Shown here: piece by piece, positions 1-9,561 of the stretch
Layout: every line of letters starts with the position of its first letter
How positions within the stretch are numbered: the first letter of the stretch is position 1
Program-made: the position numbers and the translations under genes
Notes under the pieces: model-generated
Databases searched by the model: none
Told to the model about the DNA's origin: nothing
What the model saw: the letters and a program-made list of their open reading frames with translations, nothing else
Assembly (NCBI GenBank): GCA_032716605.1
Contig: CM064560.1
Location: forward strand, 10,413,744-10,477,743
Source of the DNA: Paralithodes platypus
Taxonomy: Eukaryota > Arthropoda > Malacostraca > Decapoda > Lithodidae
Direction: 5' to 3'
DNA length: 64,000 nucleotides

Positions 1-1682
1 TGACGACCCATATCCTCATCATCTGAGCGATCACATGAAATATAGTGTCCTAGATACTTTACTTTACATACTTCTTCTATAATTTCTTCATACAAATGGA
101 ATTTAGGTAGCTTTGATTTCAATAGAAGGTTAGATTTAAATATTATGATATTGCTCTTTATAGGATTAAATTTGACTGAATGTTCGATTCCAAATTTTTC
201 ACATACTCTTAATAATTTATCCAGTCCTGCTCCAGAGGGCGCGATTAAGGCTAGGTCATCAGCATACATGAGATGATTTACAATGGTGCTGCCAATACAG
301 CACCCAGTGCGAGTCTTGTTCAGCTCCAGACTAAGATCATCCATGTAGACGTTGAAAAGATACGGAGACAATATCCCCCCCTGCCTAACACCATTGGTTA
401 CGGCGAAAGAGCCTGACAGGATGTTGCCCCATCTTACACACATTTTTTGATTAGCATACCAGAAAATAAGTATCCTAACAATATAGCTAGGCACTCCCCT
501 GTTAACTAATTTTTCAAATAAGGTTTTGTGACACACCCTATCAAAAGCCTTACTTGCATCAAGAAAACAAGAGAAAATTGAGCTATTTAGTTTGTTGTAT
601 GTATCAATCACTTCTTTCAGCACATATATGCATTGGTCTGTGCCGTGATTTTTCTTAAAGCCAAACTGATTGCTGCTGGTGACAATATATGCAGACATTC
701 TTTCTAGCATTATCATTTCAACTACCTTACTCACCACACTAGCAAGTGCTACTGGGCGGTAGTTGTCTTTTGCTGTAATTTTACCTGATTTATCTTTAAT
801 GACAGGAACAAGTATTACGGATATCATAGACTCCGGCAGGACACCATGCCATAATAGACTGGTGATGCAAGAACTAAGTTTATCTATTAACAACTTATCT
901 GCATATTTAAGATGTTCTGCATATATACCATCCAGCCCACAAGCTTTATTTAGGTTCAGTTTTCTTATGGCATTCTCAAGATCACTTTCAGTCACTTTAA
1001 TGTCTTCATAATTACTATCTTTCACATATTGAATTGCACCATTAGTAGACCTTTGGTTTACACTGTTAAGTAGTTCCTTAAAATGAGTTTTCCATAAGTC
1101 AGCAATGTTCTCTTCACCCGTAACCCCCTCAACACTGACAGGTAATGGTGTGTTACAATTTTGCATGGATCTGATGTCCTTCCAAAAACAGTTAGTATCC
1201 TTTTCTGCCAGACTCTTTGCAAGGGCTTCCTTCCTTAATTGGTTTTCATTTTGCTTAATAAATCTAATGGCATATTTGGTCCTAGCCTTTGCTCTTTTGT
1301 GAAGTTCAAATATAGGCCCCTGTCTAGGCTGACCTACTTCAAGCCAATGAGACCTAGCATCTCTGGAGGCCTGATACAGGTCAGCCACATAGTCTTGCCA
1401 ACCTGGCTTATTGAATGAGGACTTATATTTACGGCTATTAAAAATACTTTCCCCCGCTTTTGATAAAGAATCTATTATACTATTGTAAAATGTAATAATG
1501 TCCTTTCTGTGTTGTGCATCACTACATTTTGGATCCCTGCATTGTGCTACACCATTACCATCATATTGCACCCTATTTAATAAGTCCTTTGGTTTATCAC
1601 AGTACATTTGGCACTCTTCATTTGAGATTACATTCCATGGAACTTTTGCCTTGATGCTATTGCTAGTTTCTGTTATTTCCGG
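1..1682 (-). CDS. LINE reverse transcriptase domain, open to the window edge (partial)
   Basis: An uninterrupted frame of about 560 codons runs from roughly 1682 to base 2 without a stop and continues out of the window. Hallmarks in order are a linker to RT, NYRPVALASVVSK, QFGFKKNHGTD, box A FLDASKAFDRV with its catalytic Asp codon at 558-560, NGVRQGGILSPYLF, and the active-site box YADD at 255-266. Near the edge come KYLGHYIS and an acidic SDDEDMGRQ stretch, typical of the post-RT thumb of such LINEs. It makes cDNA at the nicked target. The reading frame is one base off the endonuclease frame because of the indel near 1690, so as written the two are not joined. Confidence 0.92.
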
Positions 1683-2434
1683 TGCTATTAATTTGGATTG
1701 TTAATTCTATAGGTATGTGGTCGTCATCCGTAATGTCGTATCTTATGGCCATTTCTGAGATAGAGTCATGAAAGTCAGAGCTAGAGATTGCATGATCAAG
1801 CCACGACCTGGTCTCCCACGCTTCACTAACATATGTATAGCTATTTTCTGGAAGCAGGTTTTTGGAGGACAAAGTTAAACCTTGCTCCTCACAAAACCTT
1901 AACATATGTTTAGCAAACATGGAACCACCCAACTCGTGAGGGGTAGCATTCCAATCACCTACCACTGAGTAACACGTTATCTCTAATTCAGGAATTAGGC
2001 CACCAAGCTCCCCTAACTTTTCCCAAATAAAGTTCTTCATTTTCTGCACACTGATACGGTAAGTAAACACAAATATTGCAAATTTTCTGTGTCCCACTTC
2101 CAGCTGTATTCCCGCACACCAGCTTAAATTTGTCTCAATGGTTTTAATTACACTATCTAGGCACGATCCACATATTGCAAGGGGGGGTACCTGCAATACC
2201 ATCACGTGTGTCCGTAGTGGAGACCCCGTACCCATGGAAATCTTTATCTAATATGTTCAAATTACCTAAGTCCTGTTTTGTGTACCAGGTTTCCTGAAGG
2301 CAGACTATGTCACTGGTCCTTAATGTAGATACGATGTCAGGTCGCAACAGGAGATTCCTCTTTGTTTTGGGGAGTCCTCTGCAATTGTATGAAGTTACTT
2401 TTATACTTGCTGCTGTTGTTGGTATCCCCTCCAT
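1663..2434 (-). pseudogene. LINE endonuclease domain, frameshifted
   Basis: The N-terminal half (about 2180-2434) shows the family's first motif SYNCRGL and then LQETW, the metal-binding Glu region. After the frameshift in the G run at 2181-2187 the second half (1663-2190) shows GDWN, the catalytic Asp/Asn motif, and ends with DDDHIPI, which matches the terminal SDH motif with Asp in place of Ser. In LINEs this enzyme nicks target DNA to prime reverse transcription. The ATG at 2432-2434 is the most likely start, because residues read upstream of it derive from the neighbouring MITE. A TAG at 1663-1665 ends this frame; the protein frame of the RT resumes one base over at about 1690. Confidence 0.88.
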
Positions 2435-2447
2435 TACTGTTTTATAA

Positions 2448-2722
2448 TTTTTTAGTTTCCTCCCTAGACTTCCATCAAGCTTAAAAAACACCCTCACAAG
2501 ACCCTCCTTCAAGATTAATTTGTACATTTTTCGGTAGAAAAATGTAGCTACAGGCTCGCTATCGCTCGCCAGGAAAAAATTGACACCTAAATGGCACAAA
2601 AGGTCTTAAAATTGACAAAGAAATGAGGCGAAGGGTCATAAAATAGCCAAAGTAATGGGCGATCGTCTTGAAATATCAAAATTAATGGGGCTAAACATGA
2701 GGGAGAAGGGAGTCCAATAAGA
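2448..2722 (+). mobile_element. MITE family A, copy A1
   Basis: This copy gives the clearest order of landmarks in family A: a TTTCCTCCCTAGACTTCCATC start, a TTTTTCGGTAGAAAAATGT stretch, GGCTCGCTATCGCTCGCCAGG, several diverged repeats of GGTCTTAAAAT with AATGGGGCGAA, and an ATGAGGGAGAAGGG end. It abuts the LINE 5' end. Its own terminal TTAA is not evident, so it is probably truncated on one or both sides. Confidence 0.75.
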
Positions 2723-2770
2723 AAAAAAGTATAACATTTGATTTCACTACATGGAAGCATTAAATAATTA

Positions 2771-2855
2771 AACTTATTCTGGCTATAATTAGACAAATAT
2801 ATTAAGATTGTGAAGTACCTCTCAGAATCTGAGGGGTCCAAAGCAACTCAATTCT
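2771..2855. mobile_element. MITE family B fragment (degenerate)
   Basis: It has TTATTCTGGCTATAATTAGAC followed by CTCAGAATCTGAGGGGTCC. The second part is repeated almost exactly at 12438-12470 beside another family B half. Both TTAA ends are missing. Confidence 0.45.
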
Positions 2856-2859
2856 GGAA

Positions 2860-3900
2860 CACTGAGATCATCAAAATGGCAACAATGGTAAATAGAGCAT
2901 ACAAATAATAATATGATTAGCAATTATAAGGCAAGAGTCGAACAATGGGTCCGGACTCAATTTAACAATAACTCCTCGGATACAATTATAGAGTATCCAA
3001 AATAGTGGAGGCTTACCTCCCACTCAACTAGATCTCAAGCAAGATCTCAGCAAGGTAACAAGAGTGCAGTAATGGCAGATGTCGTCTGGATCATACTATG
3101 ATGTCCACGACAATAGTGACGTTAACTGACTCTAAAGTAACAATGACCAAGTGGTCGTCAACAATAAGGTGGGCTCTGAAAGGCTCACAAATGAACTGAA
3201 TTCTACAGGTGTGCTAGATCTCACCTGGCAAGATTATTTATTCTAAAACTACTTGTGTGGGCAACTAGCAAGATGCGGAAGGCTGATACAACAATCGTCG
3301 GGAGCTGAGATAGAGTGAGATCTATTCGAGTTATGAACCTGACAGAATGTTAAGTGAATGAGGCTAGAAGTTATACAAGGGAACAAGGTTACGTGTAAAT
3401 ATGTGTGTATGTCATATGCTGTGGGTCTTATATAAGCGCGCCCCCTCTGACGGGCTATGGGAGACCAATAACCCGGGAATGTGCGGATATAAGGATCCCC
3501 TGATAGTTTATGTCTAATGTGTCCCGGCAAGTGGGCAGATTAACGTCAATTTACGTAGAGAGAGGAAAGCCCTCTCGCAAGACGTTATTTAGTGAGAACC
3601 CCTGAAGATAACTTCAACCACTACCCTGAGACAACTCTATGCCCATAAACCGTAATAAGGCACTTAAAGGAGAGCTGGAGTGAAGAGGTGCCGTAGATCG
3701 AGGGAGAATCCAGTGGTCCAAGAGGGCGGCTGGGGCGTGGTACTTCCGGATGTTGGTCCGGGATTAGGCTGCACTCCTACGTCCTTACAGCTCCTTGCTC
3801 CTCTGTGCCTACCACGGGAGACACCCGGGTTCCTCTTGCACTCCGCGTGAGCAGGGACTTACTAAGAGTATGCCGGAGTTCTGCTACAGGGTTTGGTGGG
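2860..3900. other. Non-coding stretch with an isolated TATA-like box
   Basis: No convincing ORF. It is less AT-rich than its surroundings from about 3420 to 3900. TATATAAG lies at 3429-3436 just before a GC-rich stretch, but no initiator fits at the expected distance. The sequence could be a decayed LTR or promoter; no matching LTR partner was seen in the window. Confidence 0.3.
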
Positions 3901-4009
3901 GGGGTTATGGCGACTAGCATAATGGTCTGTATAGAGTTGCAAGCAGTCTATCCAGTGACACTATGGTTAGTCTAAGGTTTGGGACAATTAAATTACTCCC
4001 TTGCAATCT

Positions 4010-4980
4010 CCTCTGGAACCACAGGACTAATACAGTAAATAGAGGCCAGTGAAGGTGGGGCCCAAAGTGGGTTGCACAATCTAGTCCTCTTCCTGAAGGG
4101 GGGAACCCGACCTGGTCGTCTCTTAAGTACTGCACTATCCTTATAATCCCTTGAAAGGAACAAGACAGGAATCCTTATTTACTTGGTCTAGGCACAGCAT
4201 CGAAGGCCAGGAAGGTGGGGCCCAAAGTGGGTTGCACAAGCTAGTCCTCTTCCTGAAGGGGGAACCCGACCTGGTCGTCTCCGATCACTGCACACAGCTT
4301 TAAATGTGAACAGCTATTCTGGCTGCTTTTCCTCTGGAACCACAGGACTAATACAGTAAATAGAGGCCAGTGAAGGTGGGGCCCAAAGTGGGTTGCACAA
4401 TCTAGTCCTCTTCCTGAAGGGGGGAACCCGACCTGGTCGTCTCTAAGTACTGCACTATCCTTATAATCCCTTGAAAGGAACAAGACAGGAATCCTTATTT
4501 ACTTGGTCTAGGCACAGCATCGAAGGCCAGGAAGGTGGGGCCCAAAGTGGGTTGCACAAGCTAGTCCTCTTCCTGAAGGGGGGAACCCGACCTGGTCGTC
4601 TCCGATCACTGCACACAGCTTTAAGTGTGAACACCAGCTATTCTGGCTGCTTTTCCTCTGGAACCACAGGACTAATACAGTAAATAGAGGCCAGTGAAGG
4701 TGGGGCCCAAAGTGGGTTGCACAATCTAGTCCTCTTCCTGAAGGGGGGAACCCGACCTGGTCGTCTCTAAGTACTGCACTATCCTTATAATCCCTTGAAA
4801 GGAACAAGACAGGAATCCTTATTTACTTGGTCTAGGCACAGCATCGAAGGCCAGGAAGATGGGGCCCAAAGTGGGTTGCACAAGCTAGTCCTCTTCCTGA
4901 AGGGGGGAACCCGACCTGGTCGTCTCTCTGATCACTGCACACAGCTTCAAGTGTGAACACCAGCTATTCTGGCTGCTTTT
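4010..4980 (+). repeat. Higher-order tandem repeat, three units of about 324 bp
   Basis: Unit starts (CCTCTGGAACCACAGG) fall at 4010, 4331 and 4655, and the array ends near 4980, so periods are 321, 324 and 326 bp. Each unit holds two diverged copies of an inner segment of about 80 bp (GTGGGGCCCAAAGTGGGTTG ... ACCTGGTCGTCTC) separated by unlike spacers, so the array is nested: 2 x 3. Open frames across it are a by-product of the repetition. Copies are near-identical, indicating recent amplification. Confidence 0.92.
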
Positions 4981-5298
4981 ACCCAGATAAAAAGATACCA
5001 AAGGCAAGATTAGTTACTGATGTCCAGACTGGCTGAGTACTTGTGAATATTCTTGCCCAGACTTAAGGCGCCCGGCTTGAGAGGATCAAAGGCGCTGGGG
5101 TGGTGTCCGCGTGTGGTGGTTAGGTCCTTGTAGTCCTGGGAGTGGTGCGCCTGGACTTTTGGCTGGCCGTTGTAGATCTAGCTGGAGGAAGATTCTTCAG
5201 GGCAGATCAGTACACATTATGGGGTGATGGTTTCCTGGTGGGAGAGGAAGCTGATGAGTTTCTTACAATGGATGATGACTTATTCTGGGGGTTAAGAC

Positions 5299-5811
5299 TT
5301 ATTGTTGGCTGGAAGGATAGGCAAGTTTTGGTTTATGAGTGACTTTAACCTGGGACAATGGTTTAGATTGAATGGATGCAAAAGTTTTAGGTTCCTTGAT
5401 AGGAGATATGAAAGGCAATCTGGGGAAGAGAGGTTTTGGTTCTGAAAGAGCTTTAGGTTCTTTGATAGGGGATATGAAAGGTAATTTAGGTAACAACCTG
5501 GTACCACCTGTGGTTGTGTAGCTAGGTTGAGGAGTTACTGGGCTGGCTGATGGGGGTTTGTAATGGTTACCCCTGCGATGGTAATTTTCTTTGGCTCTGG
5601 TGGTTAAAGAAAATGACTTGCCGTGGGTGACTGGTGTGGTCCACTCGGGACGGACGTGTCCCACTCGTTCCACCGTTATCTTGGCGATACGGGCAGGGGC
5701 ATGGTTGTCGTGGGTCTGGATGGCAGGGAGAAGGCTGTCCGAAGGCTTAGTTGGCTCTGTCGCATGGCTGTGACAAGCTGGAGATGCGGTAACACCGTTC
5801 CTAGACCGCAT
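5299..5811 (-). CDS. Unrecognised 170-codon ORF with internal repeat
   Basis: I do not recognise this protein. It opens with an ATG at 5809-5811 and ends at 5299. It is basic and rich in Pro, Ser, Thr and Lys, has no hydrophobic segment, and contains a repeated module of about 25 residues (PFISPIKEPK twice, each preceded by LP/LF-type residues). The DNA between 5377 and 5500 carries the same duplication. There is no clear promoter, splice site or partner ORF. The composition suits a disordered protein, a decayed gag-like ORF or chance; I favour none strongly. Confidence 0.25.
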   Translation of the reverse strand: MRSRNGVTASPACHSHATEPTKPSDSLLPAIQTHDNHAPARIAKITVERVGHVRPEWTTPVTHGKSFSLTTRAKENYHRRGNHYKPPSASPVTPQPSYTTTGGTRLLPKLPFISPIKEPKALSEPKPLFPRLPFISPIKEPKTFASIQSKPLSQVKVTHKPKLAYPSSQQ

Positions 5812-5954
5812 CTCAATGATGATCGAGTCTTTCTTCTATTCAACAAGTGAACTCTGGAACTCTCTCAGTCAATCAATCTTTCCTTCATCCTATGACTTAG
5901 ACAGCAATTTATACTTCGTATGACCAGGCGTTTTAACCCCAACGCCCCTTCAAT

Positions 5955-6035
5955 TTGACTCTGTTGCTCTTTTGGCTTTGGGGGAGACACTTGTTACAGG
6001 CAGCCTGCCTTTTGACTCCTTCATACACATAGGAA
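5955..6035 (+). repeat. Short interspersed repeat family F, copy 1
   Basis: It carries the order GGGGGAGACACT, CAGGCAGCCTGCCTTTTG, then a C/T-rich end and CACATAGGA. Matching copies lie at 27486-27550 and 34928-34995. The function and class are unknown. Confidence 0.6.
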
Positions 6036-6049
6036 AATATATTACCCTG

Positions 6050-6175
6050 TTCCAAATATGTGGGCCAAAACTCTTAAACATCAACCTCTATAAGTCACAA
6101 ACGACTACAGTAATCCAATTAATATTTCTACCATTTGGGAATTAAGGTGTGGAGATTTACAGCCCATTTGCTCTA
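6050..6175 (+). repeat. Repeat family G, left copy flanking the protease-like ORF
   Basis: It starts with TACCCTGTTCCAAATA and ends with TTACAGCCCAT. A same-orientation copy, which I estimate at about three-quarters identical, lies at 7965-8105, about 1.9 kb away across the protease-like ORF. Confidence 0.65.
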
Positions 6176-6405
6176 GCCCTTTTTGAGTTATAGATGTTTG
6201 GGGTCATAATTCCTGGTGTGCCTATTAGGAACAGGGTACCATTTATTTTACTTTCCTTGCAATGGTTGCTTCGCAATTCCTCTTTCCTCTTTGTTTCTCT
6301 GTCCAGCATATGGCATCCTTATATGGTTTATATACAACTCAACCAGATCTTATACAGTGCCAAATTGACCAGGGCCATCTAAATCAGTGCCTTATAGTAG
6401 AAGGG

Positions 6406-6560
6406 TTAAGGGGAGAGTTTTTCTTTATTTTTTAGACCTAAAGCTAGCGAATTAAAGGTCATAAATTTGACACAAAAATGGGTCGAAAGGTCTTAAAATA
6501 GCTAAACTAATGAGGGAAAACGTCTTAAAATGTCAACTAATTAGGCTAATCATTAGGGAG
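6406..6560 (+). mobile_element. MITE family A, copy A2 (diverged)
   Basis: It begins with TTAAGGGGAGAG at 6406, one of the clearest left termini, and keeps two GTCTTAAAAT motifs. The middle of the element is deleted and the right terminus is not clear. Confidence 0.7.
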
Positions 6561-7085
6561 AATGGGGTAAACAAACTTCTTGATAAATGCTTCATGGTAT
6601 ACTAAAAAGGCTAATAAATTATGCAAAATCAGTGCAGCTTGCATGCTTTAATTGGCGTTCTTAAGTTACCCTTAATAATCCATTTTCTATCTTTAATTGA
6701 ACAAAGAAAATATTTTTTTTGGTCGACTTTAATAAATATGATATAGAACCATTACTAATTTTCAAGTTATTTATTCTAATATTAAATATTTTTAACCACT
6801 GACTGGGAATGATAATTATTATATAATTTTACTCATTATTCATCAATAAAAATATGTATTCATTAGAACAAAAATTATGTCGACTACTGTATTATTTTCA
6901 TTTCTATGAGTATGCATAGCTTACTTTTCTGGTCATTGATAGCTTGCATTTCGCGCGAGGAAGGTTTAAACTCTTGACGTTGTAGTAAAATTGTTATCCT
7001 TGAAGTTCATTGATTGTAATTTGTATCGTATATAACCTTTGTAGTACGCTATAATATATTTTTCACTAATATAATAGCTACGAAG
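6561..7085. other. AT-rich upstream region of the protease-like ORF
   Basis: No coding sequence seen. It is strongly AT-rich with short poly-T and poly-A runs. I see no convincing TATA plus initiator pair immediately upstream of 7086. Confidence 0.4.
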
Positions 7086-7715
7086 ATGGAAAAGGGTATA
7101 AAGATAAATAAGATGGTGCATGATCCGCACTTGGAAGGCTTGAGGGTGATCGATCTTCGGGAAATTTGTACCCTCCTTGAGAAAACGTCTCTTGGGAGAC
7201 ATTGGTCATTTTTGTCAATGAAAGAAATCAGTAGTGATAGGCCTATACTTAAGCTTTGTCCAGGTACTGGCAAGATTATAATTTGTTCCTCTGATCCACC
7301 ATATGAACCCTGGCCTCCCGGAATGCCTGGTGGTGGAGGACATATATATGCACTGTGGAGGGGCTTTGATGGCACCTTCTATCAGTTCGACTCAGCCACC
7401 AGTACAGCTCATCGATATGTGATGGACGCTGCTCAACGGATGGGAGAGAGTGTTCAGACTATGGGTGGCGGTAGCAGACAGGGTCACAAGGTTGGATCTT
7501 GTACCTACCATTGTGTTTCATTTATTCACTACGCCGTCACCCATACATTCCTCCCTTCGAGGCAGCTGTTTCCCGCATATCAGAAAGAATTTGGGTTTGG
7601 GTGCTCAGATGTAGCAGTAGTAAGATATGTTATTAAAGTTTTCAAAAGGAATGGTATTCCCTTTGATTGTTATGATAAGAATAGCCCCGAAGGTTCTTTG
7701 GTGCTGGATGAATAA
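7086..7715 (+). CDS. Candidate adenain/Ulp1-like cysteine protease, 209 aa
   Basis: An intact single-exon ORF with ATG in good context (A at -3, G at +4). The family resemblance is a motif pattern I read by eye: GGGGHIYAL with His86, YQFDS with Asp102, Gln132, and GSCTYHC with Cys139. The spacings (His to acid 16, Gln to Cys 7) and the total length fit C5/C48-type cysteine proteases, in which His-Asp/Glu-Cys cleave peptide or isopeptide bonds and the Gln forms the oxyanion hole. Proteases of this class are carried by Polinton/Maverick elements and related DNA viruses, as well as by SUMO pathways. No capsid, polymerase B or integrase gene of such an element is visible nearby, so it may be a stray or retained copy. 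The usual Trp after His is Ile here, and Cys143 is an alternative nucleophile. No signal peptide or membrane segment is seen. Diverged direct repeats flank it at 6050-6175 and 7965-8105. Confidence 0.5.
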   Translation: MEKGIKINKMVHDPHLEGLRVIDLREICTLLEKTSLGRHWSFLSMKEISSDRPILKLCPGTGKIIICSSDPPYEPWPPGMPGGGGHIYALWRGFDGTFYQFDSATSTAHRYVMDAAQRMGESVQTMGGGSRQGHKVGSCTYHCVSFIHYAVTHTFLPSRQLFPAYQKEFGFGCSDVAVVRYVIKVFKRNGIPFDCYDKNSPEGSLVLDE

Positions 7716-7770
7716 TAGTGCAAGGTTTAAAGATATATTAATTTAAACTTGTACATTTATATATGTAGTT

Positions 7771-7822
7771 ATATTCTGGCTAATACTAGACGATTTTGTT
7801 AGTTTAAGAAGTATCTCTGGGA
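7771..7822 (+). mobile_element. MITE family B, left-arm fragment
   Basis: ATATTCTGGCTAATACTAGA then CGATTTTGTTAGTTTAAGAAG matches the left arm only. No right arm or TTAA end is present. Confidence 0.55.
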
Positions 7823-7964
7823 ATGTATAATGGGTAAAGTTGACCTCTGGCGAGTTACGTACAATTGGGAATGTGGAGCTGTAGACATCAATATTTAGCA
7901 GTTACCAGCGTAGAATATGTTTTTATAGACTATATAAATACATAAAATCATATCCATCACTATA

Positions 7965-8105
7965 CCCTGTTCCAAATAAGTAGGCCAGAACACGTGAATG
8001 TTGACCTCTTATAATTCTTAAACGACTCTAGTAAACGAGCTAATATGTCTGCCATTGGGGAAGGGTTATAGCCAAGGAATAGGCTTAGAAAATTACAGCC
8101 CATAA
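7965..8105 (+). repeat. Repeat family G, right copy
   Basis: It has TACCCTGTTCCAAATAAGTA, then a GACTCTAGTAAACGAG stretch, a short extra block (about 8066-8080) absent from the left copy, and TTACAGCCCAT. A much weaker, shorter match begins near 53103. Confidence 0.6.
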
Positions 8106-8235
8106 AAGCTAAAATATCAGTGTGCTCTTAGCTCTGACTCAGTGAATATGCATTGCTCGTTTTCTTCAACACCCGCACAAAGTTTTCTAGTCATGGGAAA
8201 GGGAGTACAGTAAACTCAATTATCCGTTGGATAGG

Positions 8236-8390
8236 GGCAAAGGGCCATTCCTTTAAACATAGTAAAAGCTTTCCCTACGACCTTTTCTGACACAGATTGA
8301 CCCTTATACAGATAAATGTTAAGGGTCAATCTGGGTCGGGAAAGATCGTAGTGAAAACTTTTACAATGTTTAACGGGACGGCCCAAAGCC
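8236..8390. repeat. Long imperfect palindrome (fold-back element)
   Basis: The left arm at 8236-8306 and right arm at about 8319-8390 are reverse complements with scattered mismatches around a loop of roughly 12 bases. Anchors are AGATTGACCCTTA in the left arm and TAAGGGTCAATCT in the right, and TTTAAACATAGTAAAAG against its near-complement CTTTTACAATGTTTAAC. It differs from families A and B. The transcript would fold into a stem of about 70 bp. Confidence 0.8.
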
Positions 8391-8914
8391 ATGATGAATA
8401 ATGCAAAAATACGAATACGGTGGTGGTACCACACTGTTGGTTCCAAATTCGTCCAGTCACCCCTACAGTACCCATTTACCCCCAAATACATCCAATAATT
8501 ACATATTGTGAGGAGAATATTTATAAATACATATGAGATTACTTACCACATAACACTTATTTGAAATCATTGCCATATAGCTTAACTCATCGTTATATTT
8601 CAGCGGCTCGCTTGACTGGCCGTTGCTCTGTTTTGATGGTCCCGGTCATTCAATTTTTTCATCATTACCACCAGGCCCTCCGTTCCTATCACATACTCAA
8701 TGCACTAAAGGTCCTAATAAATGCGAGAGATACGAGGTTCGGGCACAAAAAAGCTTGTAAACAGGTGGTTTTCCAACACAATGGCAGGTGGACTTTGAGC
8801 AGCTGGCAAGTGCTGACGTCATTAAAGATGGCGTCAGCAACTTGAGCAAGTGGCGATCGGATGTCGGATTCACTCGGATTTTGTCTCCAAGCAGCAAACA
8901 CCTTGTCAATGGCA

Positions 8915-9275
8915 GATTCTTGGAGTTGTTGTTGCTGTTCCCCAAGCTGCCTGGCCGAACAGCCCCAAGGCCCCGAGCAAGGCCAAGGCCATAACCGAGT
9001 GCACCCACAGAACCCTCCCTGCCGACCACAATAAAGCCTGGGTGACCGAAGCCACTCCAAGGGGGAGGGTGAGGAAACGCCCGGGAAACCAAAGCCCCGC
9101 CCAGGGCCCTGTGCCCCTCAGCAATTATGACCCCGCCAATGGGGAGCCACCTTGTCGTGGTGGCGGGGCTTGAAGCGGGGTCGTTGGTGTCACTCTCTTT
9201 AGGGCAGGGATTCAATCGGCGTCGTGGACAAAGTGCCCTAATTTTTTTTTTGTTTTTTTTTTTTTTTTTTATATT
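8915..9275 (-). mobile_element. GC-rich SINE-like repeat family E, copy 1
   Basis: Read on the minus strand it runs from a long A tract (plus-strand T run, 9241-9270), through GATTGAATCCC, which resembles a Pol III B box, then a GC-rich body, to an AAC-type microsatellite tail near 8915. A second copy of the body and AAC tail lies at 42205-42440. The GC content contrasts sharply with the flanks. Long frames here come from base composition, not from a gene. Confidence 0.65.
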
Positions 9276-9561
9276 AAGAGATAATGAACGGAGGAAGGAA
9301 AAACACAGATAAAACAAAAAGGTCCATGTGCCTAAAGGCATCCTCCATTCATAAAATGTTTGTAACAACTGGATTTAAACATTTGTAAATTGTAAGTTTG
9401 TGGAAAGCAATTCGAATGAAGTGAATTCCAAAGAGTAGTAGCTCTGGGGATAAATTAATTCTGATAAGCAGAAGTTCTGCATTGTGGAGGAGAAAGTGTA
9501 AATTCATGGGCGCTCTCTGCTGCCCTAGTTCTACGGGGAAAGATGTGGAGAGGCGGCACAA

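Larger units (their letters stand above)
1..2434 (-). mobile_element. Non-LTR retrotransposon (LINE) with endonuclease and reverse transcriptase, cut by window edge
   Basis: One element read right to left. It starts with an apurinic-type endonuclease (EEP fold) from an ATG at 2432-2434 and continues into a reverse transcriptase that is still open at base 1. Only two single-base frameshifts break it: one in a run of seven G (plus strand, 2181-2187), where six would restore the frame, and one near 1688-1692 between the endonuclease and the RT. No ORF1 is seen upstream; the DNA to the right of 2448 is a copy of MITE family A, so the 5' end is either truncated or butts on that repeat. The element belongs to the broad CR1/Jockey group of EN-RT LINEs; I cannot fix the clade by eye. 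The few lesions suggest a recent insertion, or sequencing errors in an intact one. Confidence 0.9.

Noticed and set aside
3914..4807. Frames of 70-100 codons in the 4-5 kb repeat
   Set aside because: They duplicate with the 324-bp unit and differ in phase between units.
8689..9173. GC-rich frames on both strands as candidate genes
   Set aside because: The same sequence recurs at 42205-42440 as a truncated dispersed copy with an AAC tail, so it is a repeat family.
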